From NCBI GenBank assembly GCA_940671915.1, contig CALNVZ010000649.1, positions 1,731,364-1,795,363 on the forward strand: DNA of 64,000 nucleotides. The letters are read 5' to 3'. Shown piece after piece: positions 37,190 to 47,670 of this stretch. How positions within the stretch are numbered: the stretch's first letter is position 1; each line of letters begins with the position of its first letter. The notes below the pieces were generated by a model, which made no database searches, was not told the origin of the DNA, and was given only the letters and a program-made list of their open reading frames with translations. The translations under genes were made by a program, and so were the position numbers. The stretch comes from Paracentrotus lividus. Lineage: Eukaryota; Echinodermata; Echinoidea; Camarodonta; Echinidae.

Positions 37190-37303
37190 ACCATCCGGTA
37201 TCTCATTTCCAACCCGACGAGACATGTAGTCTCTTTCTCTACGACTTACTTATAAATCAAGATTAAATTTCAAACAGGTAAGTTCTCATTTAATCTTCCT
37301 ATT
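37190..37303. repeat. DIRS right terminal inverted repeat
   Basis: Contains GGTATCTCATTTCCAACCCG and GACGAGACATGTAGTCTC, inverted relative to the left end, then a right-specific tail ending TTAATCTTCCTATT. Confidence 0.8.
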
Positions 37304-37313
37304 ATAGCTTTCT

Positions 37314-37603
37314 TTAAAGACATGGGATGTCAAATTGCCACTTAGTGCCGAGTTCGGTAGGAGCATCCCGATGCCAGATCCCAACATTACTGGTCTGGTT
37401 TATTTTACATCCTAGGCGAAGGAGGGGCCGTGATTCACCGATACGTCCCACCCGCTGGTAGCTATTGGTAAACTCTACCCAGTAGGAGTTGACTGTCTTT
37501 CCATCGCAACGAAGTTTGGTGTCAAGAGCTGCCGTAGCTGGAGCACCCGTAGTACATGAAAGCTCGATTGTTTGATGGAAATTTCGACAAAATGCTATAG
37601 AAA
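37314..37603 (-). CDS. Secreted EGF-domain protein, exon 5 (terminal)
   Basis: Acceptor TTTTGTAG (AG at 37604-37605) enters phase 1; an in-frame alternative acceptor lies 9 bp further in. The 290-bp exon encodes a Cys-containing C-terminal region (IELSCTTGAPATAALDTKL, GRIGESRPLLRLGCKINQTS) and stops at TAA 37314-37316 after FDIPCL. It has four to five Cys and one N-x-S/T sequon. The DIRS terminus begins about 10 bp after the stop, so the native 3' UTR has been displaced. Not assigned to a family. Confidence 0.7.
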
Positions 37604-37690
37604 CTACAAAAGAAACAAAAATAATGTCAATAGAATTCAAATGTTTTCTTTTGCATGATATCAGTTTATCATTATTGTTGTTTCTCACTT

Positions 37691-37847
37691 CGCGGTGACG
37701 GTTTTGAGACGGATTTGGGATTACTTTGAGACGGTTTTGAAACTTGTCGCGGAGACGTCTCCGAGACGTCTTGGGTCCCCGCGACGCTTCATGAGACTCG
37801 GGAATCGCAAAACCGTCTCAAAGTAGTCCCAAAGCCGTCTCCGCGAC
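37691..37847. repeat. GC-rich palindromic island in intron 4 of the EGF-domain gene
   Basis: The left arm (TCGCGGTGACGG, GGGATTACTTTGAGACGG) pairs with the right arm (CCGTCTCAAAGTAGTCCC, CCGTCTCCGCGAC). The centre has GAGACGTCTCCGAGACGTC. It is far richer in GC and CpG than its surroundings. Probably a fold-back insertion. Confidence 0.7.
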
Positions 37848-37852
37848 AGGAG

Positions 37853-37882
37853 AAAAGTATCGTAGTCGTCTACGATACTTTT
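37853..37882. repeat. Perfect 13-bp stem hairpin with TCGT loop
   Basis: AAAAGTATCGTAG, TCGT, CTACGATACTTTT: a perfect inverted repeat immediately right of the GC-rich palindrome. Function unknown. Confidence 0.8.
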
Positions 37883-38057
37883 TGTATTCGTCGCAGAGTT
37901 TGTGTTTTGCTATTATCATTATATATTATTGTTTACATGGTATATATTTCAAAATAACAAAAAAGATACGCATGATCTCAGATAGATCAGTTTGAACAAA
38001 GTGCAGATTGAAAAAAAAAAACGCGCAACTTATGATAATAAATTGGGGCCTACTTAC

Positions 38058-38240
38058 AGAAGTGAGTCAGATGTCGGGTAGCATTGCCTGTAATGATAAG
38101 AGTGGCATACTCATCACCTATACGGCTAAAGGCGAACCTTGACTTGGTTATACTCGTAACATACTGGTATGCTGGTATACCTACGATTTTACCCAGGAGG
38201 CGCTTTGATCCATGTTCACGATTATTCACTGTGCAAGCAT
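38058..38240 (-). CDS. Secreted EGF-domain protein, exon 4
   Basis: A 183-bp exon, acceptor TTTCCAG and donor GTAAGT, phase 1 at both ends. It encodes ACTVNNREHGSKRLLGKIVG through IIT and GNATRHLTHF, with one Cys and one N-glycosylation sequon (NAT). No known domain recognised. The opposite strand is also open but shows no exon signals. Confidence 0.65.
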
Positions 38241-38483
38241 CTGGAAATATGTGTAAAAAGTCACATCATTCAAAGAAGCATTTTACACTTTTTTCTTCTT
38301 CTTCTTTTTTTTTTATTTTTATTTTATACTGTAAATAGACTTTGATTGAATGCATTTGCATTCGGACACCTACCCTTGGACGACCATCCCGAAAAAAATG
38401 ACGCTCCCCACCCAACCATCCTTTGGCTAACCACTAACTACCCCTTGGACAAGTACCATGCCTCCATGATTGGGATTACGTTT

Positions 38484-38560
38484 ACACTGTAAAAAAAAAA
38501 TATATTAGTTTACACAGTAAGTTACGAGCAACTCTGCTGCACCTTGAATAAACACACATT
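38484..38560. mobile_element. Fragment of MITE family B
   Basis: TACACTGTAAAAAAAAAATA, then AACTCTGCTGCACCTTGAAT, matching the left arm of the element at 12794-13006. Only one arm is present. Confidence 0.55.
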
Positions 38561-39510
38561 TCATAAGGGGATCGGGGAGCAACGGGCCCGCACCCCCTTC
38601 CCCAGTTAAACAAAAACAAAAACAAAACAAACAAAGGGGATTTTTTTTTTTTTTTTTTTGATGGATGACTGTCCCGGATGACCGACGGACTGAACCCTAC
38701 CCCTAGCAGGCGCGGATCCAAAAAAAATCGAATTGAATGCATTTCGGGGCCCAATTGTCTGGGGACAAATGCGGCTCTATTATGTTTACGCATGGGCCCG
38801 GTAAGTTCATTGTGTGACTCCGGTCTGCGTCCGCTACTGCCCCAGTGACACATGCCTATGATGACCTGTTTGATGGCCGAATGACTAAAACACACATTTG
38901 ACTGCTGGAAAATGGATTTTGAACTCCGTAAATTCAATTGAAAGCCAAATTGTCCTATATGCTTCAATGAGCATTACCCACTTTTGTCGAGGACACAAAA
39001 ATGAGGCTGCACAGGAAGTCATTCTTTACTTAATATGGGCGGCCAAAAGGGCCATAATTAACAACAGCATCAATCAGCTAACAAAGTTTTAGAAAAAAAA
39101 ATTGAATAAATAAATAAAAAAATAAATAGACTAAAGTCAGAAATAAACATTATTATTTTGAAGAAAAAAAAAACCTTTATTTGTTTACCTGATATTCGTG
39201 TTTAGTTCTGACTTTTAATCCATTTCTTATCATTCTTATTTTTGTTCTGATTTATGCAATTTTCAATAACCCTGGCCGCCCATGAGTGAATATTGAATTT
39301 CTCCGCACCCTCATTTACGTGTCCTTTACAAAAAAATTGCAGTTCTTACACAAGCATGAATTATTCTGGAAATGACAGTCTGGTATCATAATGATAACCT
39401 TTTCCCCGAGAACTATATATATTTTTGTTTGGCAGCCATTAAAAACAAAATGTATATATATATTTTTTAATATCTTGTATTATTAAAACAACTGAAGAAG
39501 TAAAACTCAC

Positions 39511-39603
39511 ATTCACAATATTCGCCCTCAAGGCCGTAAGGGCACTTGCAGCACTTGACGTAACCTTGGGAAATAATACCATGACCGCCGTTTTGACACA
39601 CTC
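39511..39603 (-). CDS. Secreted EGF-domain protein, exon 3 (EGF-like)
   Basis: A 93-bp exon, acceptor TTATTAG and donor GTGAGT, phase 1 at both ends. It encodes VCQNGG, then CCKCPYGLEGEYC. With the last Cys of exon 2 this gives six cysteines; C4-x-C5-x(8)-C6 with Gly at the EGF positions is canonical. The third and fourth Cys are adjacent, which is unusual. There is no calcium-binding D-x-(D/N)-E signature. Confidence 0.75.
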
Positions 39604-40220
39604 CTAATAAGATGGGGGAAAAAAAAAAAATCAAAGGTCCGATCGGATTCACGGAGCTAGGTTTAGGTCTCAGACATTTTAAGTGGAGTACCGAAGTGTT
39701 GAAATCATTATCGCCCGTCGTCACAGTTACTGGTTCTAAACAAAATAGCCTGTGCATGAGGTTTAGCCTAAATGAGGTCCAGCAACGGGCTAGACCCGGG
39801 AACATACACAAAATGGTTTCGTGCGATGATGTTGCTATTATTCAAAACAAGAATGTTAAGAACCAGCACCCATGACAACATCAGCGTTATGACATCACAC
39901 TTCGGTACTCTATAGGATAGGATCTACGTATTATTTGTGGCATACTAAGATTCACTTTCCTTACATAATGTATATCACAGGTTGAATGATAAAAGGAACA
40001 GCTGAAGTGAAGAGGTTATCAAAATAAGGTAACATTTTCACGAAAGATTTGTTTGTATTACATTTAAAAAAAAAAAAGATTATAAAATAATTAAAAACCC
40101 AGTGTATATTTTATTTGTTAAGATTTTAAAGTTAAAAATACTATTTGCACTATATATAAGATATGTATCGTCATAGAAGGCATAGATGAATCGCAATAAT
40201 TTTCCTGTAGGCCCACGTAC

Positions 40221-40373
40221 CTGGTGTGGTGCAGCTTACTAGTTTGGTAGTCCTATCGACGTGAGCATGTTTTAGGAGATCGATTGACTTAAAAGGTTTC
40301 AATTCAGTTATCTGAGTATATGCACCAAGCTTTGGACAAGTTAATTTTAGTACTGATGTTTTCGCACTTGTCT
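40221..40373 (-). CDS. Secreted EGF-domain protein, exon 2
   Basis: A 153-bp exon, acceptor TTTCACAG and donor GTACGT, phase 1 at both ends. It encodes TSVLKLTCPKLGAYTQITEL and DRTTKLVSCTTPG, with two Cys. The second Cys supplies the first cysteine of the EGF module in exon 3. The domain is not recognised. The phrase LVSCTT resembles IELSCTT in exon 5, so the two exons may share an ancestral module. Confidence 0.65.
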
Positions 40374-40692
40374 CTGTGAAAAAAAAAGAAGATGTTACAT
40401 TTTTTTACATTCACTAGTTATACAATTTAACATTTTAGGCGCAATTTTCTTAAGGCTAAGAGTAAGAGCGGTTACAGAAAATCAGTCAAATGGTTCTGTT
40501 TTGTGATACTAAAATAGGTTTGTTAATCCGAAATTTAGATAATTTAAATGATATTAACATTGTATATGAGACTTCTAAAACCTTTTTATTTTTGAGCTGA
40601 TCTTCTTTGTAATGAGCAGCCCCATCATATTGTTTTTATTTAAAACTTGAATAAATGGAAAATGATTAAATAAATGAATTAAAACAACTTAC

Positions 40693-40762
40693 CACAAATG
40701 ACAGCAACACAAAGGAATATACAAAATACACTTGGATGAGCAAATTTCTTTATAAATTCCAT
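40693..40762 (-). CDS. Secreted EGF-domain protein, exon 1 (signal peptide)
   Basis: A 70-bp coding exon from ATG 40762 to donor GTAAGT (40691-40692), leaving phase 1. It encodes MEFIKKFAHPSVFCIFLCVA, then VICG: a basic head, a hydrophobic core and a small-residue end, which is a clear signal peptide. The five exons (70+153+93+183+290 bp) sum to exactly 263 codons including the stop, giving 262 aa. A TATATA box lies at 40793-40798 on this strand, only about 35 bp before the ATG, so the leader would be very short unless an upstream exon exists. The secreted product has no recognised orthologue. Confidence 0.7.
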
Positions 40763-41612
40763 ATTTAGCGCCAATCTTCATTCGGCTACTGATATATAAG
40801 TAAAAACGGGATGTCAGTGATTTATTCTAAATGATTCAAGCCTATCAAAATCAAATATCAAAAGAGAACGATATAGTATTAATGGAATATTACCAAAATA
40901 TGGGAGCCAAATTATGCAAATCTTACGGTGAAATTTATTGGCCTGATTGCATATTGAGATCAGGTTTTATTCCCCCTAAGCATCACGTTTCGGTCCAATA
41001 AAAAACAAATCTATTTTTTTTCCATTTGACCGTGGCAAACTGACCAGTAAAAGCATAGCTTTAAAAGCATAGCAACTTAATTGAACCTTTCTCCACTGTG
41101 CTCTATTTTAGTCAAGTTTTTCTTGCCTCTCTTGCTGTATTTTTAATACACTCTCTCAAATTATTTCAAGGCCAGCTTTTTTTCTTCTTTTTTTCGTAAT
41201 GAAAAATAATAAGCTGATCTGCATCTTTCAAGCTTCACCAAAATTAAAACCAATGTATAATTTTTGGAAATCAAAAAACATGAACCATCAAAGTTCGAAT
41301 TTATGTGCGATAGAATGAATTTAATGATTATAATTATGATTAGAATATTTTCCCCTTAAAGTGAGATCTAAATATCAATATACTCCATAAGCATAAGCGA
41401 TAAAGATGTATTATAAAACAAAAGACAGGTCCAGGATGTTATACCGAGTGAGTAAAAAAAAACTTTACACCTAGAAAAATGTCAATAAAAAGAAAAACAA
41501 TTTATAAACCCTAAATTATTTTACATATTCTGAAAGAGTAACTCCTCCCGCTTCTTCTGGTACCATTTTTGTGGGGTATGTCTTTACGCTTGGATGAACA
41601 CGATGCATTGTT
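40763..41612. other. Upstream flank of the EGF-domain gene
   Basis: AT-rich. The only candidate regulatory element is the TATATA at 40793-40798. No other gene is seen. Confidence 0.4.
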
Positions 41613-41816
41613 TATAGATGTTGCCAAACATTAACATGACTTGCAAACGAAGCCCATATTATGACGATTGGTGGCCCCACTATTCCTCGGCACAGTGACA
41701 GCGTAATTACAAGGTAAACAATATACCGGTACTGGGGTCACGTATGGATAGTAGGGCCACCAGTCGTCAGAATATGGGCTTCGTTTGCAAGTCATGTTGA
41801 TGTTTGGCAACATATA
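41613..41816. mobile_element. Palindromic element, about 70-bp arms
   Basis: The left arm GATGTTGCCAAACATTAACA through GCAAACGAAGCCCATATT is repeated in inverse order at 41745-41816. The spacer is about 65 bp. The minus-strand 60-codon frame here is a by-product. Confidence 0.75.
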
Positions 41817-43194
41817 TAAATATGTTCTACTTGATCACACGAATCAGAAAATATATGTTGCCAATTTTTTAATTGACCTTTTGTGACCCAAAGTGGAGGT
41901 CAAGGTCAGCGTTCATTAACATAAATAACAATTTCTTCAAATTGTGTCAAATTTGGTATCAAATTGTAGATAATTTTATAACTAGCAATAAAGTCTATTA
42001 ACATTTTTTCACCCGATCAGCAGTTTTGAGCAACATGCAAATTAGTCTATTTATGCATAATTCAATGCATAATTGAGTCAAGCTTCATGACAATCAGACA
42101 TATCATAGACAATATCAATAGCAACTAATCAAGAATACAACATAGGTCATACTAGCCTGATATTGCTGCCACATTCTGGTGACCCTTATGACCTTAAAAT
42201 TAGGGCAAAGGTCAATTTATATGATGACTAACAACCTGGAAATGGCATCATTTTAGCAAAAAACCTCATTTCTGTGAACTTTGACCTTTATTTCTTAGGT
42301 CGATTGTGTCAACTAAAAGTATGACGAGATATATTTTTTGATTGATGGCATCAAGTTGAACATATTCATGTTAGTTACCAACATAGTTAAGCTTATACAA
42401 CGAATTAGAAAATGGCACTTTTAAAGGTGTGGTGTACACCAATACTACTTTTTTCCTGTTTCAAAGTTTGGTATTTGTTGCCATGGTTTTTAGGTATATT
42501 TGGTTCCATATCTTCTGATGCTCACACCCAATGTTATTTATAAGCACTTTTCTGGAAGTCTCAGTTAATTTCCTTTCAGCAAATTTATACTTTTATGAAT
42601 AATGGGTGTAGTATTTAAGTTACAGAGATTCAAATAAAAAAAGACACAATTTTCATGTTGCAAAAATCATGTCACACGAAACTGGCCCAATTCAAAACGC
42701 ATGGCCATATGCAAGTTACTCTCTTAGGTATGTGCGTTGCATCTATGATTCAAGAAAGTTATCATTGTAAAAGTGTTTATCTTCAATTAAAAAAAAAAAG
42801 ATAGCCAAAATTGATGAGCTTGGAATATGGCCCCTCTAAAATGGATCACCTCTTTTTGATACGCACCATAGAAGAAAGTATACTGGTCAGGGATGTCTCT
42901 GAATTATTACCGAATAATCACGATTTCAATATGGTCATAAAGTTTCTAGAGGTCAAATCTATTGTTTTTAATGAATATTCGGATTCAAAACGTTTTATTC
43001 CCCACAAGAATCACGTCCAGTGTCCAATAACAAAATGTTTTGTATTCTATCGTGGAATATTGATCGTTAAATTAAAACCGTGGTTTCAGGTCCTTTCAAA
43101 TCTTTTAACCAGTTCAAAAATATTATCACTTGAACAACAAAGGAAACTGACCAGAAATACATGTATATGAAATGGAAAAATGAGCAAAGAAAAC

Positions 43195-43250
43195 AGGATT
43201 CCATCGGGATTCGAACCTGAGACCCCCTGATAACTGGACATTGCCATAAT
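43195..43250 (-). mobile_element. tRNA-derived SINE fragment (B-box)
   Basis: On the minus strand GGTTCGAATCCCGATGGAAT is a good pol III B-box with T-loop, preceded by an anticodon-arm-like segment. No A-box is found at the right distance and the acceptor stem does not close, so it is not an intact tRNA gene. Confidence 0.5.
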
Positions 43251-45999
43251 TATTTTTATTTTCATTTATTTGTTTAAATTTGTTTTTGTGTGTGTGTACG
43301 TAAACTTTTGACGCATCCAACTTTATGCCAATTGAAGTAATATCAACCATATGTTGCTAAATATCTTTTGAAGAAAACTTTAATGTACTAACTACTATGT
43401 ATGTTCGTGATCTATGACTTACGATTTTTTTTATTATTTTTTTTTTTTTTGGGGGGGGGGGGGTATCCTATTTCTTTCGAAATTAATGTAAACATTTACG
43501 AGTTTTCACGCTGAAATTCTTATCTTTTTTACTGATTCATAAGGAATATTAAAAACTGAACTGAACTGGATTCACTTTCGATGTAATACAGCATAGACCT
43601 CTCCGAAACTTATATTGCCCTCGTCTTCGACTCGATGCGGCAGTATAAGATTAGTTTGGGAAATATACTGCATATCTCCCTCTAATCTAGTCAATATTAT
43701 ACAAGTATTTAGTCGCATATACAACAAAGACACAAACATGAGGCCTTTACGTATTGTTTGACGGAGAAGTCTTTAATAATTAAAATATGCAGTACATGTA
43801 TAATGTCCAAAGGTTAATTATAATACGATTCATAAAATCTATAATTCATAAAAGATAAGATTAAAATTCATCAAACGTAAAAAAGATCATACCTTAATGA
43901 TATTCAATTAAAAATATTTAAATTCTGAACATGAGTCATTGACAGCTATGGAAGACCTCTCGCCATAATCACAGATTTTAAAAAATTACACGAATTAGAT
44001 GGTATGTCTAAGCTAAAAATACCTTGTTAAGATGATTTTAACGCCATGATTCATTATCGATACTTTCAAATTCACTCAATTCATTCAATTTCTCGAGTCG
44101 CCTTTACCATGATAAGTTATTTTCTTTTAGGAAAGATAATTGAAGTCTTTCTCTCCAAGGCCGTTACATATTAAACTGTGCATTGACATCGTGATAACAA
44201 CCTATTACAATAATACAAAATAGTGCAAAACTCTTTTTGCATAATTATCACAAACATATATATTTATTCGATTTTTACATGAATCTTTAAGCATTAATGT
44301 ATAATGACCAATTGTCTGTCTCAAGTAGTCTACATAATCTGTAATTCTATCCCAGGCACCCCTGAAAAAAAAATTACCCATATTTACCATTAAAATGCCA
44401 ACAAAATACTCGTTTACCTCAAAATATATTATATCTGATATCATATTGATCTGATATATTGTAATGGTACTTGTTAAATTGATGAATGCGCCCATTATCC
44501 AAGCGTTTACATAGCTCATAATAAAATAACTTTGTAAAGTAGCTGTACATACTCATCCTGGTCAAGTTTACCAATACCGTGTATCAGCTTTCAAATGCAT
44601 TATCATTATTATCATTGTTATTCATTATGTATCAATATATATCTGATTAGTTTCATCCATGTTTCCAAATTCTAAAACATGTATATAAATATATATAACC
44701 ACTTGCACTTATAAGTATTACATTTTTCCTGAACTTTAAAAATAAAAACAAAATCATGTTTGATTAAAAAAGAATGTATCATACATTTTAAGTAGACGTA
44801 GCTCACAACCATTAGATTTATGATTTACACAATACACTAACATATACAATACACATTGCTTTGTATTCTTGATACAAAAATGTCCTTTGCCTTAAAAAAA
44901 GAAATACAGTTTGGTTTCAATCAACTTTCTAAACATTAGGCCAATTACATATTTTTTTTTAATTTATCATTTAAAAACTAAGAAAGCTACAAGTTGTTAC
45001 AATCACACACATCATACAAGGCAAGGTTTTGCATAAATAGTGTCATCCAAATATAACCAGGATATCTAAAATTGAAGCAAACTTTTTAAAAATGGATTAA
45101 AACAAAACAGTACAAAAGCCTCTTATAATTTCCTCCTTTTTGCGCCAATATTCATAATTCCTAAATACTTTTAACAAAATATATAATTATCAAATGACAT
45201 TTTATTGAGGAAAAGTACATTACCAATTAAACTGAAAAAATAGTGATTATATCATCCTATTGTCATTTTAGAGATTACAATGATTATTCTTTTTTTTTTC
45301 CAAATGGCTTTCTGTTCTGTACCAGATATATATTCTAAATACAAAAAAGTACAACATGCAACTGAACACATGGGCCCATGTGTTCTAGTGCTAAACAAGC
45401 AGCGCAAAATTAGCTCTTATTAGAAAAAAAACAGCACCATGATTATGTAGCAATACATATTATCCAAAAACAATGTAATACAAATATATCAAAATGCACA
45501 ATTCTTTGGTTAAAATTATTAGTCATCATTACAATACCTGAATAAATTATCAGTATTAAACATTATTGAAATACTGCTTGATAAATTATCCAATATGATT
45601 TAGTGTCCCTATATAATTCAAATTTATATTAAAATATATATCAATAGTTACCTTTAAAAAGTATATTTACAAGACTAGCACTTTTGATACATACCATATT
45701 AGGACGGTCTTGCTTTAAATAAGCAAACAATCACAATAACATTGAAAAAAAATCTTGATTTCAATAATGGAAGTAAACAGAATAATAACAATATCATTTA
45801 TTCATATATGTTTGCATGATAAGCAAGACAATGTGACTGTGACTTCCTTACGTATTACAATTTTGCAAATCATATATTATATGTGTTCGAAAAATAAAAT
45901 GTAATTTGAGGAAGGTACATATAACTATATACATTTACAAATTTTCTTTCTTTACCTTTTACAAGACATCTTGTATTTTTGCTTGATGCAATAAATGAA

Positions 46000-46005
46000 T
46001 TTATT
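46000..46005 (-). promoter_or_regulatory. Candidate polyadenylation signal AATAAA
   Basis: AATAAA on the minus strand lies about 100 bp after the TGA at 46106-46108, supporting the exon at 46106-46390 as a terminal exon. Confidence 0.45.
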
Positions 46006-46105
46006 TCATACAAAAATAAAAAACTGGAATTTATGAAGCTCAATGTCCTTTGGTATTGTTCAAAGTCATCGAAAGCATTGTTCCCACTGGATGACAATGT
46101 ACGCT

Positions 46106-46390
46106 TCACAATGCTGTGTCGTCTATCTTGTTACTGGGAGCAAGCTCAGTGTGAATGTACTGTATTTCGTCTTTTAGGTCTACAGGTTGGGTGAACATCA
46201 TTTGGTTGTTATTTGAGGAGTCTGACTGTGTCGGTGATGGCAACTGCTGTACAGTCGTTGTATCTTCCATCTTGTTATTGGGAGTACCTTCAACATGACC
46301 AAACTCTTGTTCGTCTTCCAGGTTTACTTGTTGGGAGGAGGTAATTTCGTTGTTATTGAAGGAGTCTGACCGTGTCAGCGATGTCAATTG
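46106..46390 (-). CDS. Candidate terminal exon with tandem 48-aa repeat and C-terminal DTAL
   Basis: Acceptor TTGGTTACAG (AG at 46391-46392), phase 0 entry, 94 codons and a stop at 46106. The peptide is two copies of one unit: QQLTSLTRSDSFNNN...KMEDTTTV and QQLPSPTQSDSSNNN...KIDDTAL. It is polar and disordered-looking. The last four residues DTAL fit a class I PDZ ligand (T-x-L-COOH). Vertebrate ABCC4 ends in ETAL, known to bind PDZ scaffolds. The phase fits direct splicing from the PDZ exon ending at 58669 (phase 0). It cannot follow the exon at 47492-47670 in frame, so it would be an alternative end or belong to another transcript. Confidence 0.55.
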   Translation of the reverse strand, partial: QLTSLTRSDSFNNNEITSSQQVNLEDEQEFGHVEGTPNNKMEDTTTVQQLPSPTQSDSSNNNQMMFTQPVDLKDEIQYIHTELAPSNKIDDTAL

Positions 46391-46584
46391 CTGTAACCAA
46401 AGAAATAAATACAAAAATTAGAAATATATTGAAGAAAAAAAAACTTGTAATATAGTTATCATAATTCATTTAATAGCGCAACAGAGTGGTCCATAAAAAG
46501 GTGTGGGGAATGCAAAAGCACATGTCACAGGTGACCAAAAAATAAAATATTTCAAAGATATTTGGGGTATTCATGAGATGTTTA

Positions 46585-46754
46585 TAGACCTATGCACATG
46601 ACGTCATAATCTCATAGCACCCTCCCTAAGAGGATGTAGAAATACGCGTAAACAGAGTTGTCAGATATGCGCCAGCTGCAGAGCACAAACGCGTGTAAGG
46701 CAATTGCCTCAGCCTCTAAGATGGCGGCGCGATGACGTCAATGCATAAGGTCTA
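46585..46754. mobile_element. MITE carrying TGACGTCA in both ends
   Basis: Left end TAGACCTATGCACATGACGT and right end ATGACGTCAATGCATAAGGTC are inverted repeats. Each has a perfect cAMP-response-element octamer TGACGTCA. The right arm also contains AAGATGGCGGC. It resembles a CpG promoter at first sight, but the inverted ends show it is a transposon. Confidence 0.65.
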
Positions 46755-47491
46755 CACTGCTCCGACATCTTATCATTTATTCCTTCAAGAACTAAAACCT
46801 CGCTAAGCATGGCTTCACAAGCCCCTTTGTTGCATGGAGGAACCTTAGCTCCTAAAGGGCATTAACTAATTATTTTAACACTCATGTAGGCCTACATGTA
46901 TGTAGCAAAGTGAAGGTCCTTCTGGTTCCACAGAAGCCAGCGAGGGATGAAAACTATGAGCAACATGGTGACCTCGAAAAATGGTGGTGACTTGTTAACT
47001 TATAGAAGACTAGCAGCTTTTATTATACATGTTATAACACATATTTCAAACAGACGGTGTTCAATAGGTTAACATTATCGCAGACGTGGGCCGGCAAAAT
47101 GTACCTCTAATACAAATAATGCATGAAATGAACTCAAAGAGGAGACTTAATTGGTCAATACTAAGAGAAGATTTCTTCAATATGCAGTAAACTTTGTTAT
47201 TATCCTGTTAGTGAAATGAAGAAATCTGCTTCCAGATTTGGGGGGGGGGGGCAGGAGCTTGTGATAACCAAAAAATATTTAAAAATATACAACTTATCTT
47301 CCTCACCATCCCTTGTTTTTAGAAAGGCAATGTTTGAGACTGTTTGAGACACATTGAGCACATGTGCCTAAGTCATGGTTTACATTTCATTAACAGTATC
47401 ACTCCTTGAACAAATATATGGACATGTAATCAGATTATGACTTTCTAGCATTTTGTATCTTATATTTTCCTTCTTATGAGAAACGATGACA

Positions 47492-47670
47492 TCACCCAGA
47501 AAGTAACGCGGTAGTTTCCTCTTTTGTTAGATCATTCTTGTTGGCTGACCGGTGTCCTGTACGCTGCCACGCCCGCTTGAAGATAGCACTCTTCGGAACG
47601 GTAGACGTTGACTTGGAAGACGATGATCGACCGGTGACTTTGGACACGGCTGTCCCAAGCAAGCTGCTTA
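47492..47670 (-). CDS. Candidate tail exon of the ABCC-PDZ gene
   Basis: Acceptor GTGGAAACAG (AG at 47671-47672), phase 1 entry matching the phase 1 exit of the exon at 56339. It encodes VSSLLGTAVSKVTGRSSSSK, then a basic Ser/Thr-rich segment (AIFKRAWQRTGHRSANKND), and stops at 47492 after TKEETTALLSG. No domain is recognised; it is disordered and a likely phosphorylation target. The intron to the previous exon is 8.7 kb, so intermediate exons may have been missed. Confidence 0.5.

Larger units (their letters stand above)
32340..37303 (+). mobile_element. DIRS1-like tyrosine-recombinase retrotransposon
   Basis: About 4.96 kb. The left terminus starts ATTTTATTGCG near 32340 and the right terminus ends TTAATCTTCCTATT near 37303. 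The order is gag-like remnants, RT, RNase H, a FPPF-containing methyltransferase-like segment, then tyrosine recombinase. This is the DIRS1 arrangement, without LTRs, integrase or protease. Near the right end, an internal complementary region (36945-37075) is complementary to the left end joined to the right end, as expected for circular-intermediate replication. No target-site duplication is visible, also as expected. Every ORF is interrupted by frameshifts. Those left of about 34.4 kb may be sequencing errors, but those further right lie in apparently clean sequence. Confidence 0.9.
41817..46099. other. Long AT-rich stretch with dispersed repeats, no supported gene
   Basis: Contains GACCTTT-rich repeat sequence (about 41870-42310). 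A dispersed-repeat phrase GGTGTGGTGTACACCAATAC lies near 42427, and a T/G homopolymer run at about 43428-43463. A 119-codon plus-strand frame (42811-43170) lies in repeat sequence and has no family signature. From 43500 to 46000 I see nothing but AT-rich sequence. Confidence 0.45.

Noticed and set aside
42811-43170. 119-codon plus-strand ORF
   Set aside because: No recognisable domain. Its start overlaps sequence that also occurs near 14.1 kb, so it is probably repeat-derived.
43195-43250. Intact tRNA gene on the minus strand
   Set aside because: The B-box is good, but no A-box or closing acceptor stem is present.
46640-46750. CpG-containing segment with AAGATGGCGGC and TGACGTCA, like a TATA-less promoter
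   Set aside because: Its ends are inverted repeats, so it is best explained as a MITE. No first exon follows it.
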